64,000 bases of DNA, taken from the NCBI RefSeq assembly GCF_001424485.1, contig NZ_LMQC01000025.1, forward strand, positions 62,001-126,000. Reading direction: 5' to 3'. The first letter of the stretch is position 1, and every line of letters begins with the position of its first letter. The notes under the pieces were generated by a model. It did not search any database and had not been told where the DNA came from. It worked only from the letters and a program-made list of their open reading frames with translations. Made by a program: the position numbers and the translations under genes. The stretch comes from Modestobacter sp. Leaf380 (lineage in GTDB: Bacteria > Actinomycetota > Actinomycetes > Mycobacteriales > Geodermatophilaceae). Positions 1 to 12,495 of this stretch are shown here, piece after piece.

Positions 1-563
1 CCGATGGCCCACACGGGCTCGTAGGCGATGACGATGCCGGCGACCGTGGCCGCGTCCAGGCCCTCGAGCGCGGCGTCGACCTGGGCGGTGGTGTGCGGGA
101 CGTGCTCGCCGGCCTTGCGGACGTCGAGCCCCTCCCCCACGCACAGGATCGGCACCAGGCCGTGGTCCAGCGCCTTGCGGACCTTGCTCGCCACGACCTC
201 GTCGGTCTCGGCGTGCAGGGCCCGGCGCTCGGAGTGCCCGACCACGACGTAGGTGCAGCCCAGCGCGGCCAGCTGGGAACCGCTGACCTCGCCGGTGTAG
301 GCACCCGAGTCCTGGGTGGACAGGTCCTGGGCGCCGAAGCCGATCTCCAGCTTGTCGCCCTGCACGAGCGTCTGCACGCTGCGCAGCGCCGTGAACGGCG
401 GGACGACGACGACCTCGGCGGCCTCGAGCTCGGGCTCCTTCAACGTGAAGGCGACCTTCTGCACCAGGCCGATGGCCTCCAGGTGGGTCAGGTGCATCTT
501 CCAGTTGCCGGCGATGAGCGGGCGGCGCCCCTCGTAGACCTTCCCGGCTTTGGTGCGGGCCAT
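1..563 (-). CDS. tpiA: Triose-phosphate isomerase (3' end beyond window)
   Basis: Interconverts dihydroxyacetone phosphate and glyceraldehyde 3-phosphate in the cytosol. About 187 codons are visible from the N-terminus, which begins [20 protein letters not shown]. The substrate-binding stretch AGNWKMH, the VVGHSERR motif with the catalytic His, and AYEPVWAIG with the catalytic Glu right at the window edge are all present. Only the last barrel strands are missing. The ATG overlaps the pgk stop by one base (TGATG), so translation is probably coupled. It is the last visible gene of the uvrC-to-tpiA leftward run. Confidence 0.97.
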   Translation of the reverse strand, partial: MARTKAGKVYEGRRPLIAGNWKMHLTHLEAIGLVQKVAFTLKEPELEAAEVVVVPPFTALRSVQTLVQGDKLEIGFGAQDLSTQDSGAYTGEVSGSQLAALGCTYVVVGHSERRALHAETDEVVASKVRKALDHGLVPILCVGEGLDVRKAGEHVPHTTAQVDAALEGLDAATVAGIVIAYEPVWAI

Positions 564-1774
564 CAGGCGCCCGCCCCGTCGGCCAGGACGGCCAGGCCCG
601 GGAGCTCCCGGCCCTCCAGGAACTCCAGCGAGGCCCCGCCACCGGTGCTGATGTGGCCGTAGGACTCCTCGTCCAGACCCAGCTGCCGGACCGCGGCGGC
701 GGAGTCGCCACCACCGACCACCGACAGCCCGTCGACGCCGGCGACCGCGGTCGCCACGCCCCGGGTGCCCGCGGTGAAGGGCGCCAGCTCGAACACGCCC
801 ATCGGGCCGTTCCAGAACACGGTGTGCGCGTCGGCCAGGTGGCCGGCGAACAGCTCGACGGTGCGGGGGCCCACGTCCAGGCCCTTGAGCCCGTCCGGGA
901 TGCCCTCCACGAGCGCCACCTTCACCTGGGCGTCGGCGACGAGCGCCTCGGCACAGACGACGTCGACCGGGAGCACGATCTTGTCCCCGGCGGACTCCAG
1001 CAGGCGCTTGCAGGTGTCGACCTGGTCGGCCTCCAGCAGCGAGTCGCCCACCCCGTGGCCCTGGGCGGCCAGGAAGGTGAAGCACATGCCGCCACCGACC
1101 AGGAGCTTGTCCACCTTGGGCAGCATGGCCTCGATGACGGCCAGCTTGTCGCTGACCTTGGACCCACCGAGCACCACGACGTAGGGGCGCTGCGGCTCCT
1201 CGGTCAGGCGGGTCAGCACCTCCAGCTCGCGGGCGACCAGCCGACCGGCCGCGTGCGGGAGCCGGGTCGCCACGTCGTACACCGACGCGTGCTTGCGGTG
1301 CACGGCGCCGAAGGCGTCGTCCACGTACAGCTCGGCCAGCGCGGCGAACCGGTCGGCCAGGGCACCCCGGGCGTCGTCGTCCTTGCTGGTCTCGCCCGCC
1401 TCGAAGCGGACGTTCTCCAGCAGGCAGACGTCACCGTCGGTCAGGGCCGCCGCAGCGGCCTCGGCGCCGGGACCGGCGGTGTCGGCCGCCAGCGGGACCG
1501 GGACGCCGAGCAGCTCGGAGAGCCGGGCCGCGACCGGCGCCAGGGAGTACCGGGGGTCCGGTGCGCCCTTCGGCCGGCCCAGGTGCGCCGCGACGACGAC
1601 GCGGGCGCCGGCGTCGCGGAGCGCCTGCAGCGTGGGCAGGCTGGCCTGGATCCGACCGTCGTCGGTGATGACCGGGTCGCCCGTGGAGTCGTCGAGGGGG
1701 ACGTTGAGGTCGGCGCGCAGGAAGACGCGCTTGCCCCGGACGCCCTCGGCGATCAACTCGTCGACGGTGCGCAT
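563..1774 (-). CDS. pgk: Phosphoglycerate kinase
   Basis: Transfers phosphate from 1,3-bisphosphoglycerate to ADP in glycolysis. The protein is 403 aa, the usual family length. It shows the N-terminal [10 protein letters not shown] substrate loop, HLGRPKG, and the C-terminal [10 protein letters not shown] and [13 protein letters not shown] nucleotide-binding motifs. I chose the ATG giving [11 protein letters not shown]. An in-frame ATG at 1786 would add four residues and overlap the gap stop as TGATG; it is an equally good coupled start. The frame stays open much further upstream, but that part is a shadow of gap. Confidence 0.97.
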   Translation of the reverse strand: MRTVDELIAEGVRGKRVFLRADLNVPLDDSTGDPVITDDGRIQASLPTLQALRDAGARVVVAAHLGRPKGAPDPRYSLAPVAARLSELLGVPVPLAADTAGPGAEAAAAALTDGDVCLLENVRFEAGETSKDDDARGALADRFAALAELYVDDAFGAVHRKHASVYDVATRLPHAAGRLVARELEVLTRLTEEPQRPYVVVLGGSKVSDKLAVIEAMLPKVDKLLVGGGMCFTFLAAQGHGVGDSLLEADQVDTCKRLLESAGDKIVLPVDVVCAEALVADAQVKVALVEGIPDGLKGLDVGPRTVELFAGHLADAHTVFWNGPMGVFELAPFTAGTRGVATAVAGVDGLSVVGGGDSAAAVRQLGLDEESYGHISTGGGASLEFLEGRELPGLAVLADGAGA

Positions 1775-1785
1775 GGGTGCGCCCA

Positions 1786-2931
<1,146 letters not shown>

Positions 2932-3024
2932 TCAGCGGGCCGGTGGACGTCCGAGACGTCTCCTGGGCCGGGGCCGCCGGGAGGTCACCCGCCGGCCACC
3001 GGCCGTCCATCGTGGGACGCGCGC

Positions 3025-4005
3025 TCAGGGACCGATCATGTCGTCGGTGACGACGGACTCGGTGTCCGGGATGCCGAGGTCCTTGGCCCGCTTGTCCGCC
3101 ATCGCCAGCAGGCGGCGGATGCGGCCCGCGACGGCGTCCTTGGTCATCGGGGGGTCGGCCCGCTGGCCCAGCTCCTCCAGCGAGGCCTGGCCGTGCTCCA
3201 GCCGCAGCCGCCCGGCGACCAGCAGGTGCTCGGGGGCGTCGTCGGCCAGGATCTCCAGCGCGCGCTCCACCCGGGCGCTCGCGGCGACCGCGGCCCGCGC
3301 CGAGCGGCGCAGGTTGGCGTCGTCGAAGTTCGCCAGCCGGTTGGCCGTCGCCCGGACCTCGCGGCGCATCCGCCGCTCCTCCCAGGCCAGCACGGTCTCG
3401 TGCGCGCCCATCCGGGTCAGCAGCGCGCTGATCGCGTCGCCGTCCCGCACGACGACGCGGTCGGCCCCGCGGACCTCACGGGCCTTGGCGGCGATCCCCA
3501 GCCGGCGGGCGGCCCCCACCAGGGCCATGGCCGCCTCGGGACCGGGGCAGGTGACCTCCAGGGAGGACGAGCGGCCGGGCTCGGTGAGCGAGCCGTGCGC
3601 CAGGAAGGCCCCACGCCACGCTGCCTCGGCGTCGTTCAGACCACCGGAGACGACCGCCGGCGGCAGTCCGCGGACCGGACGCCCCCGCTGGTCCACCAGG
3701 CCGGTCTGCCGCGCCAGGCCCTCGCCGTGCTTGGCGATCCGCACCAGGTAGCGCACCCCGCGACGGATGTTGCCGCCGGCGAGCACGCTCACGCCGCTGG
3801 TGTAGCCGTAGACCTCGCTGATGTCGCGCCGCAGGCGGCGGGCCACCGACCCGGTGTCGAGCTCGGCCTCGATGACCACCCGTCCGCCCACGATGTGCAG
3901 GCCGCCGGAGAACCGCAGCAGCGCGGTGACCTCGGCCTTGCGCTCGGAGGTCTTCGTGCACTCCACCCGTGAGAGCTCGTCCTTGACCATCGCCGTCATC
4001 GCCAT
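3025..4005 (-). CDS. whiA: Sporulation/division regulator WhiA
   Basis: DNA-binding regulator with a degenerate LAGLIDADG homing-endonuclease fold and a C-terminal helix-turn-helix. In sporulating actinobacteria it works with WhiB on septation genes, and in other Gram-positives it affects division and chromosome segregation. The protein is 326 aa, the family norm. It starts [13 protein letters not shown] behind GGAGAGG. The C-terminal HTH lies in the [20 protein letters not shown] region (about residues 275-310). It follows yvcK after 157 non-coding bases, in the order uvrC-rapZ-yvcK-whiA that is conserved across actinobacteria. Confidence 0.95.
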   Translation of the reverse strand: MAMTAMVKDELSRVECTKTSERKAEVTALLRFSGGLHIVGGRVVIEAELDTGSVARRLRRDISEVYGYTSGVSVLAGGNIRRGVRYLVRIAKHGEGLARQTGLVDQRGRPVRGLPPAVVSGGLNDAEAAWRGAFLAHGSLTEPGRSSSLEVTCPGPEAAMALVGAARRLGIAAKAREVRGADRVVVRDGDAISALLTRMGAHETVLAWEERRMRREVRATANRLANFDDANLRRSARAAVAASARVERALEILADDAPEHLLVAGRLRLEHGQASLEELGQRADPPMTKDAVAGRIRRLLAMADKRAKDLGIPDTESVVTDDMIGP

Positions 4006-4162
4006 GTGCGACCCCTCTCCCCCTCGACCGCGGTCCCGTGCGTCCGGTGCACCCGGTGCGGTCGCACCCGGTCCCCGTCCAGCGAGCTCGTGCACACCGG
4101 TCCCCGGTGCCGCGCCGTCCCCCGATCCTGCCGCACGGGCCCGGAGGCCGCGTCGTCCGCCG

Positions 4163-5332
4163 TCACCGCGCCCCGGTACCGGCCGCGACGACCGAGGCGA
4201 ACGCCTCGGACAACCGTGCCGGGTCGTGACGCGGCGCACCGTCCGGTGCGGCCACGGGTGTCAGGACCAGGTCGGCCCCGCACTCCCGTACTGCCGACAG
4301 CAGACCACGGCGGTCAACAACCGCGTCCGCATCGGCGATGACCGTGTGCAACGGCACGCCGTCCAGATGGGCCTGCAGGACCCGCAGGTGCTGCTCCGGG
4401 GAGAACCCGTCGGTCTCGCCGGCCTGGGGTTCCAGGTTCAGCACGACCACCACCCGGGCCCGGCTGGCCGCCAGCGCGGCCTTCAGGCGTGGCACCAGCA
4501 GGTGTGGCAGGACCGAGGTGTACCAGGACCCGGGTCCCAGGCTGACCACGTCGGCCCGGCCGATGGCCGCCACCACGTCCGGGTGCACCGGCGGGTCTGC
4601 GGGGGTGACCCGGATGGACCGCACCCGGTCCGGGCTCGAGGCGATGGCGACCTGGCCGCGGATGTGCCGGGAGCGCTGCGGGTCGTCGGGGTCGACGCTG
4701 TCGACGATCGCCACCAGGTCCAGCGGGACGTCGGCCATCGGCAGCACGCGGCCCCGGGCGCCCAGCAGCTGGCACAGGGTGTCCAGCGCCCGGACCGTGT
4801 CGCCGCCGTGCAGCTCCACCAGGCCGGTGAGCACCAGGTTGCCCACCGGGTGCCCGGCCAGCACGCCGGATCCACCCAGCCGGTGCTGGAGCAGCGAGGT
4901 CAGCTCCCGGGTGTGCGGGTCCTCGCCGGCCAGCGCCGCCAGCGCCATCCGCAGGTCCCCGGGCGGCAGCACCGGCATCTCCCGCCGGATCCGGCCAGAG
5001 GAGCCGCCGTCGTCGGCCACGGTCACCACGGCCGTCAGCTCACCGGCGACCGGCAGCCAGCCGGCCAGCGTGCTGGCCAGGCCGTGCCCGCCACCCAGGG
5101 CGACCACGGAGGGGCCGGCCGGGGCGGTGGCCGCGTGCCGGGAGCCGGTGCCGGGCGTCGCCGCCACCGGGGCGGGGGCACCCGCGTGCGCTGTGCCGGA
5201 GGGACGGGCGCGGCGGGCCTCGGCCCGGGTCAGCGCACGCGGCCGCTCAGGCCACCCCGGCGCTGTCGCGTCACCCTCGGCACCCGACCGGTCGACCGGC
5301 TCGGCGTCGTCCCCGGACCCGTGCCGGGGCAC
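4163..5332 (-). CDS. yvcK: YvcK/CofD-like gluconeogenesis factor
   Basis: Member of the YvcK/YbhK family, related to 2-phospho-L-lactate transferase CofD. Homologues bind UDP-sugars and are needed for growth on gluconeogenic carbon and for envelope integrity. The core begins [14 protein letters not shown] near residue 77 and continues with [23 protein letters not shown] and [10 protein letters not shown]. The first 70 or so residues are Ala/Pro/Arg-rich and have no core motif. The GTG follows the rapZ TAG directly (TAGGTG), which supports this long start; an internal start nearer residue 70 cannot be excluded. Cytosolic. Confidence 0.93.
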   Translation of the reverse strand: MPRHGSGDDAEPVDRSGAEGDATAPGWPERPRALTRAEARRARPSGTAHAGAPAPVAATPGTGSRHAATAPAGPSVVALGGGHGLASTLAGWLPVAGELTAVVTVADDGGSSGRIRREMPVLPPGDLRMALAALAGEDPHTRELTSLLQHRLGGSGVLAGHPVGNLVLTGLVELHGGDTVRALDTLCQLLGARGRVLPMADVPLDLVAIVDSVDPDDPQRSRHIRGQVAIASSPDRVRSIRVTPADPPVHPDVVAAIGRADVVSLGPGSWYTSVLPHLLVPRLKAALAASRARVVVVLNLEPQAGETDGFSPEQHLRVLQAHLDGVPLHTVIADADAVVDRRGLLSAVRECGADLVLTPVAAPDGAPRHDPARLSEAFASVVAAGTGAR

Positions 5333-6283
5333 CTACTCCCGCCCCAGGTCGCGGTGCCGTGCGGCGGCGGTGACGCCCTCGCCGGACAGCCGGCGGGCGA
5401 ACTCCTCGGCCATCGCCACGGAGCGGTGCTTGCCGCCGGTGCAGCCCACCGCCAGCGTCAGGTAGCGCTTGCCCTCGCGCTGGTAGCCGGGCACCAGCAG
5501 CCGGAGCACCTGCATGTAGCGCTCCAGGAAGTCCCCGGCGTCGGCCGAGCCCAGCACGTGGTCCCGGACCGGGGCGTCCCGGCCGGTGAGCGGGCGCAGC
5601 TCGGGGATCCAGTGCGGGTTGGGCAGGAAGCGGGCGTCGACGACCAGGTCCGCGTCCAGCGGCAGGCCGTACTTGAAGCCGAAGCTCAGCACGGTGGCGG
5701 TCAGCTCGGGAGCGGCGCCGTCCCGGACGAAGGCGGCCTCCAGGGTGGCCCGGAGCTGGTGCACGTTGAGGTCGGAGGTGTCCACCCAGAGGTCGGCGTC
5801 CCCGGCGATCCCGGTCAGCAGCGCGCGCTCGGCGGCGATCCCGTCGGACAGCCGCCCGGAGCCCTGGAGCGGGTGCTCGCGGCGGTTGGACTCGTAGCGC
5901 CGGACCAGCACCTCGTCGCGGGCGTGCACGTAGACCACCCGCGGGCGGTGCCCGGCATCGGTGAGCGCGCGGATGGACTCGGTGAGGTCGCTGGAGAACG
6001 CCCGGCTGCGGACGTCGACCACGGCGGCGAACCGGCGGACGTCCCCCCGCGAGCCCAGCTCCACCATGGGCGCCAGCAGGGCCGGTGGCAGGTTGTCCAC
6101 GACGAAGAAGCCGAGGTCCTCGAGCACCCGGCCGGCCGAGTTCTTGCCCGCCCCGGACAGCCCGGTGACGACGACGACCTCGAGCGGGGCCGGCTCGGCG
6201 TCCGCCGGGACGGCCGGCTCCTGCGCGGCGGGGTCGAGCGGGTCGGCGGGCGTTGCGTCGGCGGGCGGTGCAGGGTGCGTCAC
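5333..6283 (-). CDS. rapZ: RapZ-family nucleotide-binding protein
   Basis: RapZ (YvcJ) family. In E. coli it is an RNase adaptor that senses glucosamine-6-phosphate; in Gram-positives it is a GTP/ATP-binding protein of less clear role. The protein is 316 aa. The P-loop reads [11 protein letters not shown] (residues 41-51), so the residue after the Walker A Lys is Asn rather than the usual Ser/Thr. The [12 protein letters not shown] segment, the [23 protein letters not shown] block and the C-terminal [15 protein letters not shown] motif are all normal. The GTG overlaps the uvrC stop by 4 bases. The N-terminal 34 residues are an Ala/Pro-rich extension. Confidence 0.93.
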   Translation of the reverse strand: MTHPAPPADATPADPLDPAAQEPAVPADAEPAPLEVVVVTGLSGAGKNSAGRVLEDLGFFVVDNLPPALLAPMVELGSRGDVRRFAAVVDVRSRAFSSDLTESIRALTDAGHRPRVVYVHARDEVLVRRYESNRREHPLQGSGRLSDGIAAERALLTGIAGDADLWVDTSDLNVHQLRATLEAAFVRDGAAPELTATVLSFGFKYGLPLDADLVVDARFLPNPHWIPELRPLTGRDAPVRDHVLGSADAGDFLERYMQVLRLLVPGYQREGKRYLTLAVGCTGGKHRSVAMAEEFARRLSGEGVTAAARHRDLGRE

Positions 6284-8400
6284 GGGGCGGCTCCGGCGGT
6301 CTGCGGCGTGCTCTGCGGGGTGTCCGGCGGGCTGGTGGTCCCGGCGGTGGCCGGGTCATCATCCCGGTCGGGGAAGACGTCGGGGTCACCGCCGTCGGCG
6401 GCGAGCCCGGCCGCGGTGTCCTCGAGGGCGCCAGCGTCCACCGGGACGTCGGCCGCGGGACCCGGTGCCGGGGCGTCCGGCGCCGGGGCGTCCGGGTCCG
6501 CGACGGCGGCCAGCACGGCCTCCGCCGTCCGGCGGCCGATGCCCGGCACCGCGGTGAGCTGCTCGACGCTGGCCGCGCGCAGCCGCTTGAGCGAGCCGAA
6601 CTCCTTCATCAGCGCCTTGCGCCGGGTGTCCCCCAGCCCGGGGACGTCGTCCAGCAGCGAGGTGAGCATGCCGACCGACCGCTTCTGCCGGTGGTAGGTG
6701 ATCGCGAAGCGGTGCGCCTCGTCGCGGACCCGCTGCAGCAGGTACAGCGCCTCCGAGGTGCGCGGCAGGATGACCGGGTCGGGGTCGTCGGGCAACCAGA
6801 CCTCCTCCATCCGCTTGGCCAGGCCGCAGACGGCGACGTCGGTGACGCCGAGCTCGGACATGGCGCGCGCGGCGGCGGCGACCTGCGGCTGGCCACCGTC
6901 GACGACCAGCAGGTTCGGCGGGTAGGCGAACCGGCGGGCCCGGCCCTCCTCGGCGGCGACGCCCTGCTCGTCCTTGCGGTCGGCCTCGTCCTTGAGGTGC
7001 CGGGCGAAGCGGCGGCGGACGACCTCGGCCATGGCGGCGGTGTCGTCGGTGCCCTGGGCGACCTGGAAGCGCCGGTAGTCCGACTTCTTGGCCAGCCCGT
7101 CCTCGAAGACGACCATGCTGGCCACGACGTTGGTGCCCTGCACGTGGCTGACGTCCATGCACTCGATGCGCAGCGGCGCCTCGGGCAGGTCCAGGGCCTC
7201 CTGGATCTCCGACAGCGCCATGGACCGGGCCGTGAGGTCCCCGGCGCGCTTCACCCGGTGCCGGGCGAAGGCCTCCTTGGCGTTGCGCTCGACGGTCTCC
7301 ATGAGCGCCCGCTTGTCCCCGCGCTGGGGCACCCGCAACGACACCCGGGAGCCGCGCAGCTCGCTGAGCAGCTCGGCGTAGACGTCGGCCTCGGCGGGCA
7401 GCTCGGGGACCAGCACCTCGCGCGGCACGGCCTCCCCCGCCTCGCCGACACCGGTCTGCTCGTCGACGCCGCCGTAGACCTGGAGCAGGAACTGCTCGAC
7501 CAGCTGGCCGGTGCCGACGTCCTCGACCTTGTCGATGATCCAGCCGCGCTGGCCGCGGACCCGCCCGCCGCGGACGTGAAAGACCTGCACTGCTGCCTCC
7601 AGCTCGTCCTGGGCGAAGGCGACGACGTCGGCGTCGGTCCCGTCGCCCAGCACGACGGCCTGCTTCTCCAGGGCGCGGCGCAGCGCACCGAGGTCGTCGC
7701 GCAGGCGCGCGGCGCGCTCGTACTCCATCTCCTCGGCGGCCGAGGCCATCTGCTTCTCCAGGCGGCGGGTGATCTGCTCGGTCCGCCCGCCCATGAAGTC
7801 GCAGAAGTCGTCGACGATGTCGCGGTGCTCCTCGGCGGAGACCTTGCCGACGCAGGGGGCGGCGCACTTGCCGATGTAGCCCAGCAGGCAGGGCCGGCCG
7901 ATCTGGCCGTGCCGCTTGAAGACGCCGTTGGAGCAGGTCCGCGCCGGGAAGACCCGGGTCAGCGTGTCGAGGGTCTCCCGGATGGCCCAGGCGTGCGCGT
8001 AGGGGCCGAAGTAGCGGACGCCCTTGCGCTTGGGGCCGCGCATCACCTGCAGCCGCGGGAACTCCTCGTTGAGGGTCACGGCCAGCGAGGGGTAGCTCTT
8101 GTCGTCCCGGTAGCGGACGTTGAACCGGGGGTCGTACTCCTTGATCCAGTTGTACTCGAGCTGCAGCGCCTCGACCTCGGTGCCGACGACGGTCCACTCG
8201 ACGCTGGCGGCGGTGGTCACCATCTGACGGGTGCGCGGGTGGAGCCCGGCGATGTCGGCGAAGTAGCTGTTCAGCCGCTGGCGGAGGCTCTTGGCCTTGC
8301 CGACGTAGATGACGCGGCTGTTCGGGTCCCGGAACTTGTAGACCCCCGGGGACTCCGGGATGCTGCCGACCGCGGGGCGGTACGTGGAGGGGTCGGGCAT
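6280..8400 (-). CDS. uvrC: Excinuclease ABC subunit C
   Basis: Makes both incisions in UvrABC nucleotide excision repair. The 706-aa protein has a GIY-YIG nuclease domain ([20 protein letters not shown], about residues 19-38), then a four-Cys cluster (Cys156, 171, 179, 183) where UvrC proteins carry an Fe-S centre. A UVR motif ([15 protein letters not shown]) follows, then the RNase H-like nuclease ([22 protein letters not shown]) and a C-terminal helix-hairpin-helix ([19 protein letters not shown]). An acidic tail of about 55 residues follows the HhH. GGAGG lies close to the ATG and a TACTGT hexamer lies 6 bases upstream. Confidence 0.97.
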   Translation of the reverse strand: MPDPSTYRPAVGSIPESPGVYKFRDPNSRVIYVGKAKSLRQRLNSYFADIAGLHPRTRQMVTTAASVEWTVVGTEVEALQLEYNWIKEYDPRFNVRYRDDKSYPSLAVTLNEEFPRLQVMRGPKRKGVRYFGPYAHAWAIRETLDTLTRVFPARTCSNGVFKRHGQIGRPCLLGYIGKCAAPCVGKVSAEEHRDIVDDFCDFMGGRTEQITRRLEKQMASAAEEMEYERAARLRDDLGALRRALEKQAVVLGDGTDADVVAFAQDELEAAVQVFHVRGGRVRGQRGWIIDKVEDVGTGQLVEQFLLQVYGGVDEQTGVGEAGEAVPREVLVPELPAEADVYAELLSELRGSRVSLRVPQRGDKRALMETVERNAKEAFARHRVKRAGDLTARSMALSEIQEALDLPEAPLRIECMDVSHVQGTNVVASMVVFEDGLAKKSDYRRFQVAQGTDDTAAMAEVVRRRFARHLKDEADRKDEQGVAAEEGRARRFAYPPNLLVVDGGQPQVAAAARAMSELGVTDVAVCGLAKRMEEVWLPDDPDPVILPRTSEALYLLQRVRDEAHRFAITYHRQKRSVGMLTSLLDDVPGLGDTRRKALMKEFGSLKRLRAASVEQLTAVPGIGRRTAEAVLAAVADPDAPAPDAPAPGPAADVPVDAGALEDTAAGLAADGGDPDVFPDRDDDPATAGTTSPPDTPQSTPQTAGAAP

Positions 8401-8406
8401 GCCTCC

Positions 8407-8412
8407 ACAGTA
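8407..8412 (-). promoter_or_regulatory. Candidate -10 hexamer of uvrC
   Basis: TACTGT on the minus strand, 6 bases upstream of the uvrC ATG. It fits the TANNNT pattern seen at the same distance before other genes here and would give a leaderless or near-leaderless mRNA. No clear -35 is visible. Confidence 0.35.
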
Positions 8413-8450
8413 GGTCGCGGGTCCGACACTCCTCCCGCCCCGCGGACCCC

Positions 8451-9398
8451 TCAGCCGGCGGTGCGGGCGTCCAGCCAGGTCAGCAGGTCGGCGACGACGT
8501 CGTCCCGGTTGGTCTCGTTGAAGACCTCGTGCCGGGCGTCGGGGTAGACGTGCTGCTCGACCGGCAGGCCGCGCCCGGTGAGGCGGTCGGCCAGGGCGGT
8601 GACCTGGCCGCTGTCCTCGCCCCCGACGGGGTCCCGGGACCCGGACAGCAGCAGCACGGGCAGCCCGTCGGGCAGCTGCGCCAGGCCCTCGGTGCCCGGG
8701 CCGGTGACCGCGGCGCCGAAGACCCCGGCGGCGTAGGCGTACGTCAGCGGCACCTCGTCGCCGGCCAGCGGGTCGGCGATGTAGGCGTCGACCTCGGCCT
8801 CGTCGCGGGACAGCCAGTCGAAGGGGGTGCGGGCCGGCTCGAAGGGCACGTTGAACGCCCCGAGCGCGTCCAGGGCCTGGTCCCCCATGCCGGCGGCGAC
8901 GGCGGCCTCCAGCCCGGTGACCTGGTCGGCCAGCTGGGGTGCGACGCCGACCGGCCCGGACAGCGCGAGGCCGGCCAGGCCGGCGCCGTCCCGCTCGGCG
9001 GAGACCAGCGCGATGATCGAGCCCATCGAGTGGCCCAGAAGCAGCCGCGGCACCCCGGGCTGCTCGTCGTGGGCGAGGAGCTGCAGGGCGAGGACGTCGT
9101 CCAGGACGGACTGGACCCCTGCGCCGCCGCCGAACCGGCCCACCCCGGTGGACTCCGCGGTGTGGCCGTGCCCGCGCAGGTCCATCGCGTAGACGGCGTA
9201 GCCCCGCCCTGCCAGGGCGGTGCCCAGCCGCTCGTAGCGCCCGCTGTGCTCGGAGGCGCCGTGCACGACCTGCAGGGTGGCCCGGACGTCACCGGTGGGC
9301 AGCCACCGGCGGTAGCGGACCCGGGTGCCGTCGCCGCCCTGCAGGGCGGGCAGCTCGCTGGGCGTCGGCGGTGCGGCGGGGTCGGGCGAGGAGGTCAT
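8451..9398 (-). CDS. Alpha/beta hydrolase, monoacylglycerol-lipase-like
   Basis: Serine hydrolase of the Hydrolase_4 (S33-like) family, related to monoacylglycerol lipases and lysophospholipases. The 315-aa protein has [16 protein letters not shown] at the oxyanion side, [14 protein letters not shown], the nucleophile elbow LGHSMGS (Ser124), the Asp region [13 protein letters not shown] and the His region [11 protein letters not shown]. There is no signal peptide, so it is probably cytosolic. It stands alone between uvrC and the uvrA terminator. The substrate cannot be read from sequence. Confidence 0.88.
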   Translation of the reverse strand: MTSSPDPAAPPTPSELPALQGGDGTRVRYRRWLPTGDVRATLQVVHGASEHSGRYERLGTALAGRGYAVYAMDLRGHGHTAESTGVGRFGGGAGVQSVLDDVLALQLLAHDEQPGVPRLLLGHSMGSIIALVSAERDGAGLAGLALSGPVGVAPQLADQVTGLEAAVAAGMGDQALDALGAFNVPFEPARTPFDWLSRDEAEVDAYIADPLAGDEVPLTYAYAAGVFGAAVTGPGTEGLAQLPDGLPVLLLSGSRDPVGGEDSGQVTALADRLTGRGLPVEQHVYPDARHEVFNETNRDDVVADLLTWLDARTAG

Positions 9399-9412
9399 GG
9401 TCGAGGGGTACC

Positions 9413-9447
9413 GGCGCGGGGACCGGTGCGCAACCGGTCCCCGCGCC
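9413..9447 (-). terminator. uvrA terminator hairpin
   Basis: A perfect 15-bp inverted repeat (9413-9427 against 9433-9447, arm GGCGCGGGGACCGGT) with a 5-base loop sits 7 bases past the uvrA stop. There is no T tract, as is common for high-GC actinobacterial terminators. Confidence 0.8.
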
Positions 9448-9454
9448 GCACCGG

Positions 9455-12397
9455 TCAGCCGACGACGGTGCCGGTGACCACCGCGGTGTCGACGGTCGCC
9501 GCGGGCAGGGCCGCGGCGACCTTCTTGCGGGGCTTCTTCTTGGCCGCGGCCTCGACCCGGGCGGGGTCCAGGATGTCGGCGAGGAAGCGCCCGGTGTGGC
9601 TCTCCGGGATGCCGGCGATCAGCTCCGGGGTGCCCTCCCCCACGACCGTGCCGCCCCGGAACCCGCCCTCGGGACCCATGTCGATCAGCCAGTCGGCGCT
9701 CTTGATGACGTCCAGGTTGTGCTCGATGACGATCACCGAGTTGCCCTTGTCGACCAGGCCCTGGATGACCAGCAGCAGCTTGCGGATGTCCTCGAAGTGC
9801 AGCCCGGTGGTGGGCTCGTCCAGGACGTAGATCGTGCGGCCGTTGGACCGCTTCTGCAGCTCGCTGGCGAGCTTGACCCGCTGTGCCTCACCACCGGACA
9901 GCGTGGTGGCGGGCTGGCCGAGACGCACGTAGCCCAGACCGACCTCGGTGAGCGTGGTCAGGTAGCGGGCGATGCTGTTGATCGGGGCGAAGAACTCGGC
10001 GGCCTCCTCGATCGGCATGTCCAGGACCTCGGCGACCGTCTTGCCCTTGTAGCGGACCTCGAGGGTCTCCCGGTTGAACCGGGCGCCCTTGCAGACCTCG
10101 CAGGGCACGTAGACGTCGGGGAGGAAGTTCATCTCGATCTTCAGCGTCCCGTCGCCGGAGCACGCCTCGCAGCGCCCGCCCTTGACGTTGAAGCTGAACC
10201 GGCCGGGCTGGTAGCCGCGGACCTTGGCCTCCTCGGTGGAGGCGAACAGCTTGCGGATCGCGTCCCAGACGCCGGTGTAGGTGGCCGGGTTGGACCGCGG
10301 GGTGCGGCCGATCGGCGACTGGTCGACGCCGACGACCTTGTCCAGCTGGTCCAGGCCCGTGATGGTGCGGTGACGACCCGGCACCATCCGGGCACGGTTG
10401 AGCTGGTTGGCCAGCACCGTGTAGAGGATGTCGTTGACCAGGCTGGACTTGCCCGACCCGGACACCCCGGTGACGGCGACGAGCATGCCCAGCGGGAAGG
10501 TCACGTCGACGCCGCGCAGGTTGTGCTCGCGGGCGCCCTTGACCACGAGCTCACGGCCCGGGGTCCGCGACCGCCGTTCCGCGGGGATGGTGATCTCCTT
10601 GCGGCCGGACAGGTACTGGCCGGTCAGCGAGCGCTCGCTGGCCAGCAGGTCCTCGTAGGTGCCCGACACGACGACCTCGCCGCCGTGCTCACCGGCGCCC
10701 GGGCCGATGTCGACGATCCAGTCGGCCTGCTTGATGGTGTCCTCGTCGTGCTCGACGACGATGAGGGTGTTCCCCATGTCGCGGAGCCGGACGAGGGTCT
10801 CGATCAGCCGGACGTTGTCCCGCTGGTGCAGCCCGATGGAGGGCTCGTCGAGGACGTAGAGGACGCCGACCAGGCCGGAGCCGATCTGGGTGGCCAGCCG
10901 GATGCGCTGGGCCTCGCCGCCGGCCAGTGTCGCCGCCGGCCGGTCCAGGGACAGGTAGTCCAGCCCGACGGAGACCAGGAACGACAGGCGGGCCTGGATC
11001 TCCTTGAGCACCCGGTCGGCGATGGCCCGCTCGCGCTCGCCCAGGGTGAGCGCGTCCAGCCACTCCGAGGCGTCCCCGATGGACAGACCGGTGACCTCGG
11101 CGATGGACCGGCCGTCGAGCTTGACGGCGAGGATCTCGGGCTTGAGCCGGGTGCCGTGGCAGACCGGGCAGGGCACGTCGCGCATGTAGCCCTCGTACTT
11201 GTCCCGCATGAACTCCGAGTCGGTGTCCTCGTGCCGGCGCTCCAGGAACGGCAGCACGCCCTCGAAGGCGGCGTAGTAGCTGCGCTCGCGGCCGTAGCGG
11301 TTCTTGTAGCGGACGTGCACCTGGTCCGGGGAGCCGTGCAGCACGGCCTTCTGGATCTTGGCCGGGAGCTCCTCCCAAGGCGTCTTCATCGAGAAGCCGA
11401 GCATGTCCGAGAGGCCGGTGAGCAGGCGGGTGAAGTACTCGTTGCTCATCGAGCCGGCCCAGGGGGCGATCGCGCCGTCGCCCAGGCTCTTCTCCGGGTC
11501 GGGGACGACGAGCTCGGGGTCGACCTCCTTGCGGGTGCCGATGCCGGTGCACTCGGCGCAGGCGCCGAACGGGGAGTTGAAGGAGAACGAGCGGGGCTCG
11601 AGCGCCTCGAAGCTCAGCCCGTCGTCGATGCAGGCCAGGTGCTCGGAGAAGGTGCGCTCGCGCTCGGGGTCGTCCTCGGCCAGGTCGACGAAGTCCAGCA
11701 GGACCAGCCCGCCGGCCAGCCCCAGCGCGGTCTCGACCGAGTCGGTGAGCCGGCGCTTGGCGCTCTCCTTGACGGTGAGCCGGTCGACGATCACCTCGAT
11801 CGTGTGCTTCTCCTGCTTCTTGAGCTTGGGCGGCTCGGTCAGCGAGTGGATGGTGCCGTCGACCCGGACCCGGGAGAAGCCCTGGGTCTGCAGCGAGCTG
11901 AACAGGTCGACGTACTCGCCCTTGCGGGCCCGGACGACGGGGGCGAGCACCTGGAAGCGGGTGCCCTCGGTCATCTCCAGCACCTGGTCGACGATCTGCT
12001 GCGGGGTCTGCCGGGCGATCGGCTTGCCGCAGTTGGGGCAGTGCGGCTGGCCGGCGCGGGCGTACAGCAGGCGGAGGTAGTCGTAGACCTCGGTGATGGT
12101 GCCGACGGTCGACCGGGGGTTCCGGTTGGTCGACTTCTGGTCGATGGACACCGCGGGCGACAGGCCCTCGATGAAGTCGACGTCGGGCTTGTCCATCTGG
12201 CCGAGGAACTGCCGGGCGTAGGCCGACAGGGACTCGACGTAGCGGCGCTGTCCCTCGGCGAAGATCGTGTCGAAGGCCAGGCTCGACTTGCCCGAGCCGG
12301 AGAGCCCGGTGAACACGATCATCGCGTCCCGGGGGAGGTCGAGGTGGACGTCCTTGAGGTTGTGCTCGCGGGCGCCGCGGACGACGAGCCGGTCCAT
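9455..12397 (-). CDS. uvrA: Excinuclease ABC subunit A
   Basis: Damage-recognition ATPase of nucleotide excision repair. The protein is 980 aa from [15 protein letters not shown], with AGGGA upstream. It has two ABC cassettes: Walker [10 protein letters not shown] near residue 33 and GVSGSGKSS in the second half, with [12 protein letters not shown] and [12 protein letters not shown] signatures. Zinc-binding Cys clusters include CPVCHGTRL and CEACSGDG...CEVC. The frame is open for another 158 codons upstream, but that stretch is low-complexity and not UvrA-like. A strong hairpin follows the stop. Confidence 0.97.
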   Translation of the reverse strand: MDRLVVRGAREHNLKDVHLDLPRDAMIVFTGLSGSGKSSLAFDTIFAEGQRRYVESLSAYARQFLGQMDKPDVDFIEGLSPAVSIDQKSTNRNPRSTVGTITEVYDYLRLLYARAGQPHCPNCGKPIARQTPQQIVDQVLEMTEGTRFQVLAPVVRARKGEYVDLFSSLQTQGFSRVRVDGTIHSLTEPPKLKKQEKHTIEVIVDRLTVKESAKRRLTDSVETALGLAGGLVLLDFVDLAEDDPERERTFSEHLACIDDGLSFEALEPRSFSFNSPFGACAECTGIGTRKEVDPELVVPDPEKSLGDGAIAPWAGSMSNEYFTRLLTGLSDMLGFSMKTPWEELPAKIQKAVLHGSPDQVHVRYKNRYGRERSYYAAFEGVLPFLERRHEDTDSEFMRDKYEGYMRDVPCPVCHGTRLKPEILAVKLDGRSIAEVTGLSIGDASEWLDALTLGERERAIADRVLKEIQARLSFLVSVGLDYLSLDRPAATLAGGEAQRIRLATQIGSGLVGVLYVLDEPSIGLHQRDNVRLIETLVRLRDMGNTLIVVEHDEDTIKQADWIVDIGPGAGEHGGEVVVSGTYEDLLASERSLTGQYLSGRKEITIPAERRSRTPGRELVVKGAREHNLRGVDVTFPLGMLVAVTGVSGSGKSSLVNDILYTVLANQLNRARMVPGRHRTITGLDQLDKVVGVDQSPIGRTPRSNPATYTGVWDAIRKLFASTEEAKVRGYQPGRFSFNVKGGRCEACSGDGTLKIEMNFLPDVYVPCEVCKGARFNRETLEVRYKGKTVAEVLDMPIEEAAEFFAPINSIARYLTTLTEVGLGYVRLGQPATTLSGGEAQRVKLASELQKRSNGRTIYVLDEPTTGLHFEDIRKLLLVIQGLVDKGNSVIVIEHNLDVIKSADWLIDMGPEGGFRGGTVVGEGTPELIAGIPESHTGRFLADILDPARVEAAAKKKPRKKVAAALPAATVDTAVVTGTVVG

Positions 12398-12495
12398 GTG
12401 GGTCCCTGTCGTTCGGTGGTGCGTGGGGTGGCGTCGGTGCTGGTGCGGGAGTCGGGCGGGGCGGCGTGCCGGCCGCGCTGCCCGGCCCCGCGGAC

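Noticed and set aside
8419-8449. A terminator after the lipase-like gene
   Set aside because: Only a 7-bp GGGTCCG/CGGACCC stem with a 17-base loop is present, too weak to call in this GC-rich sequence.
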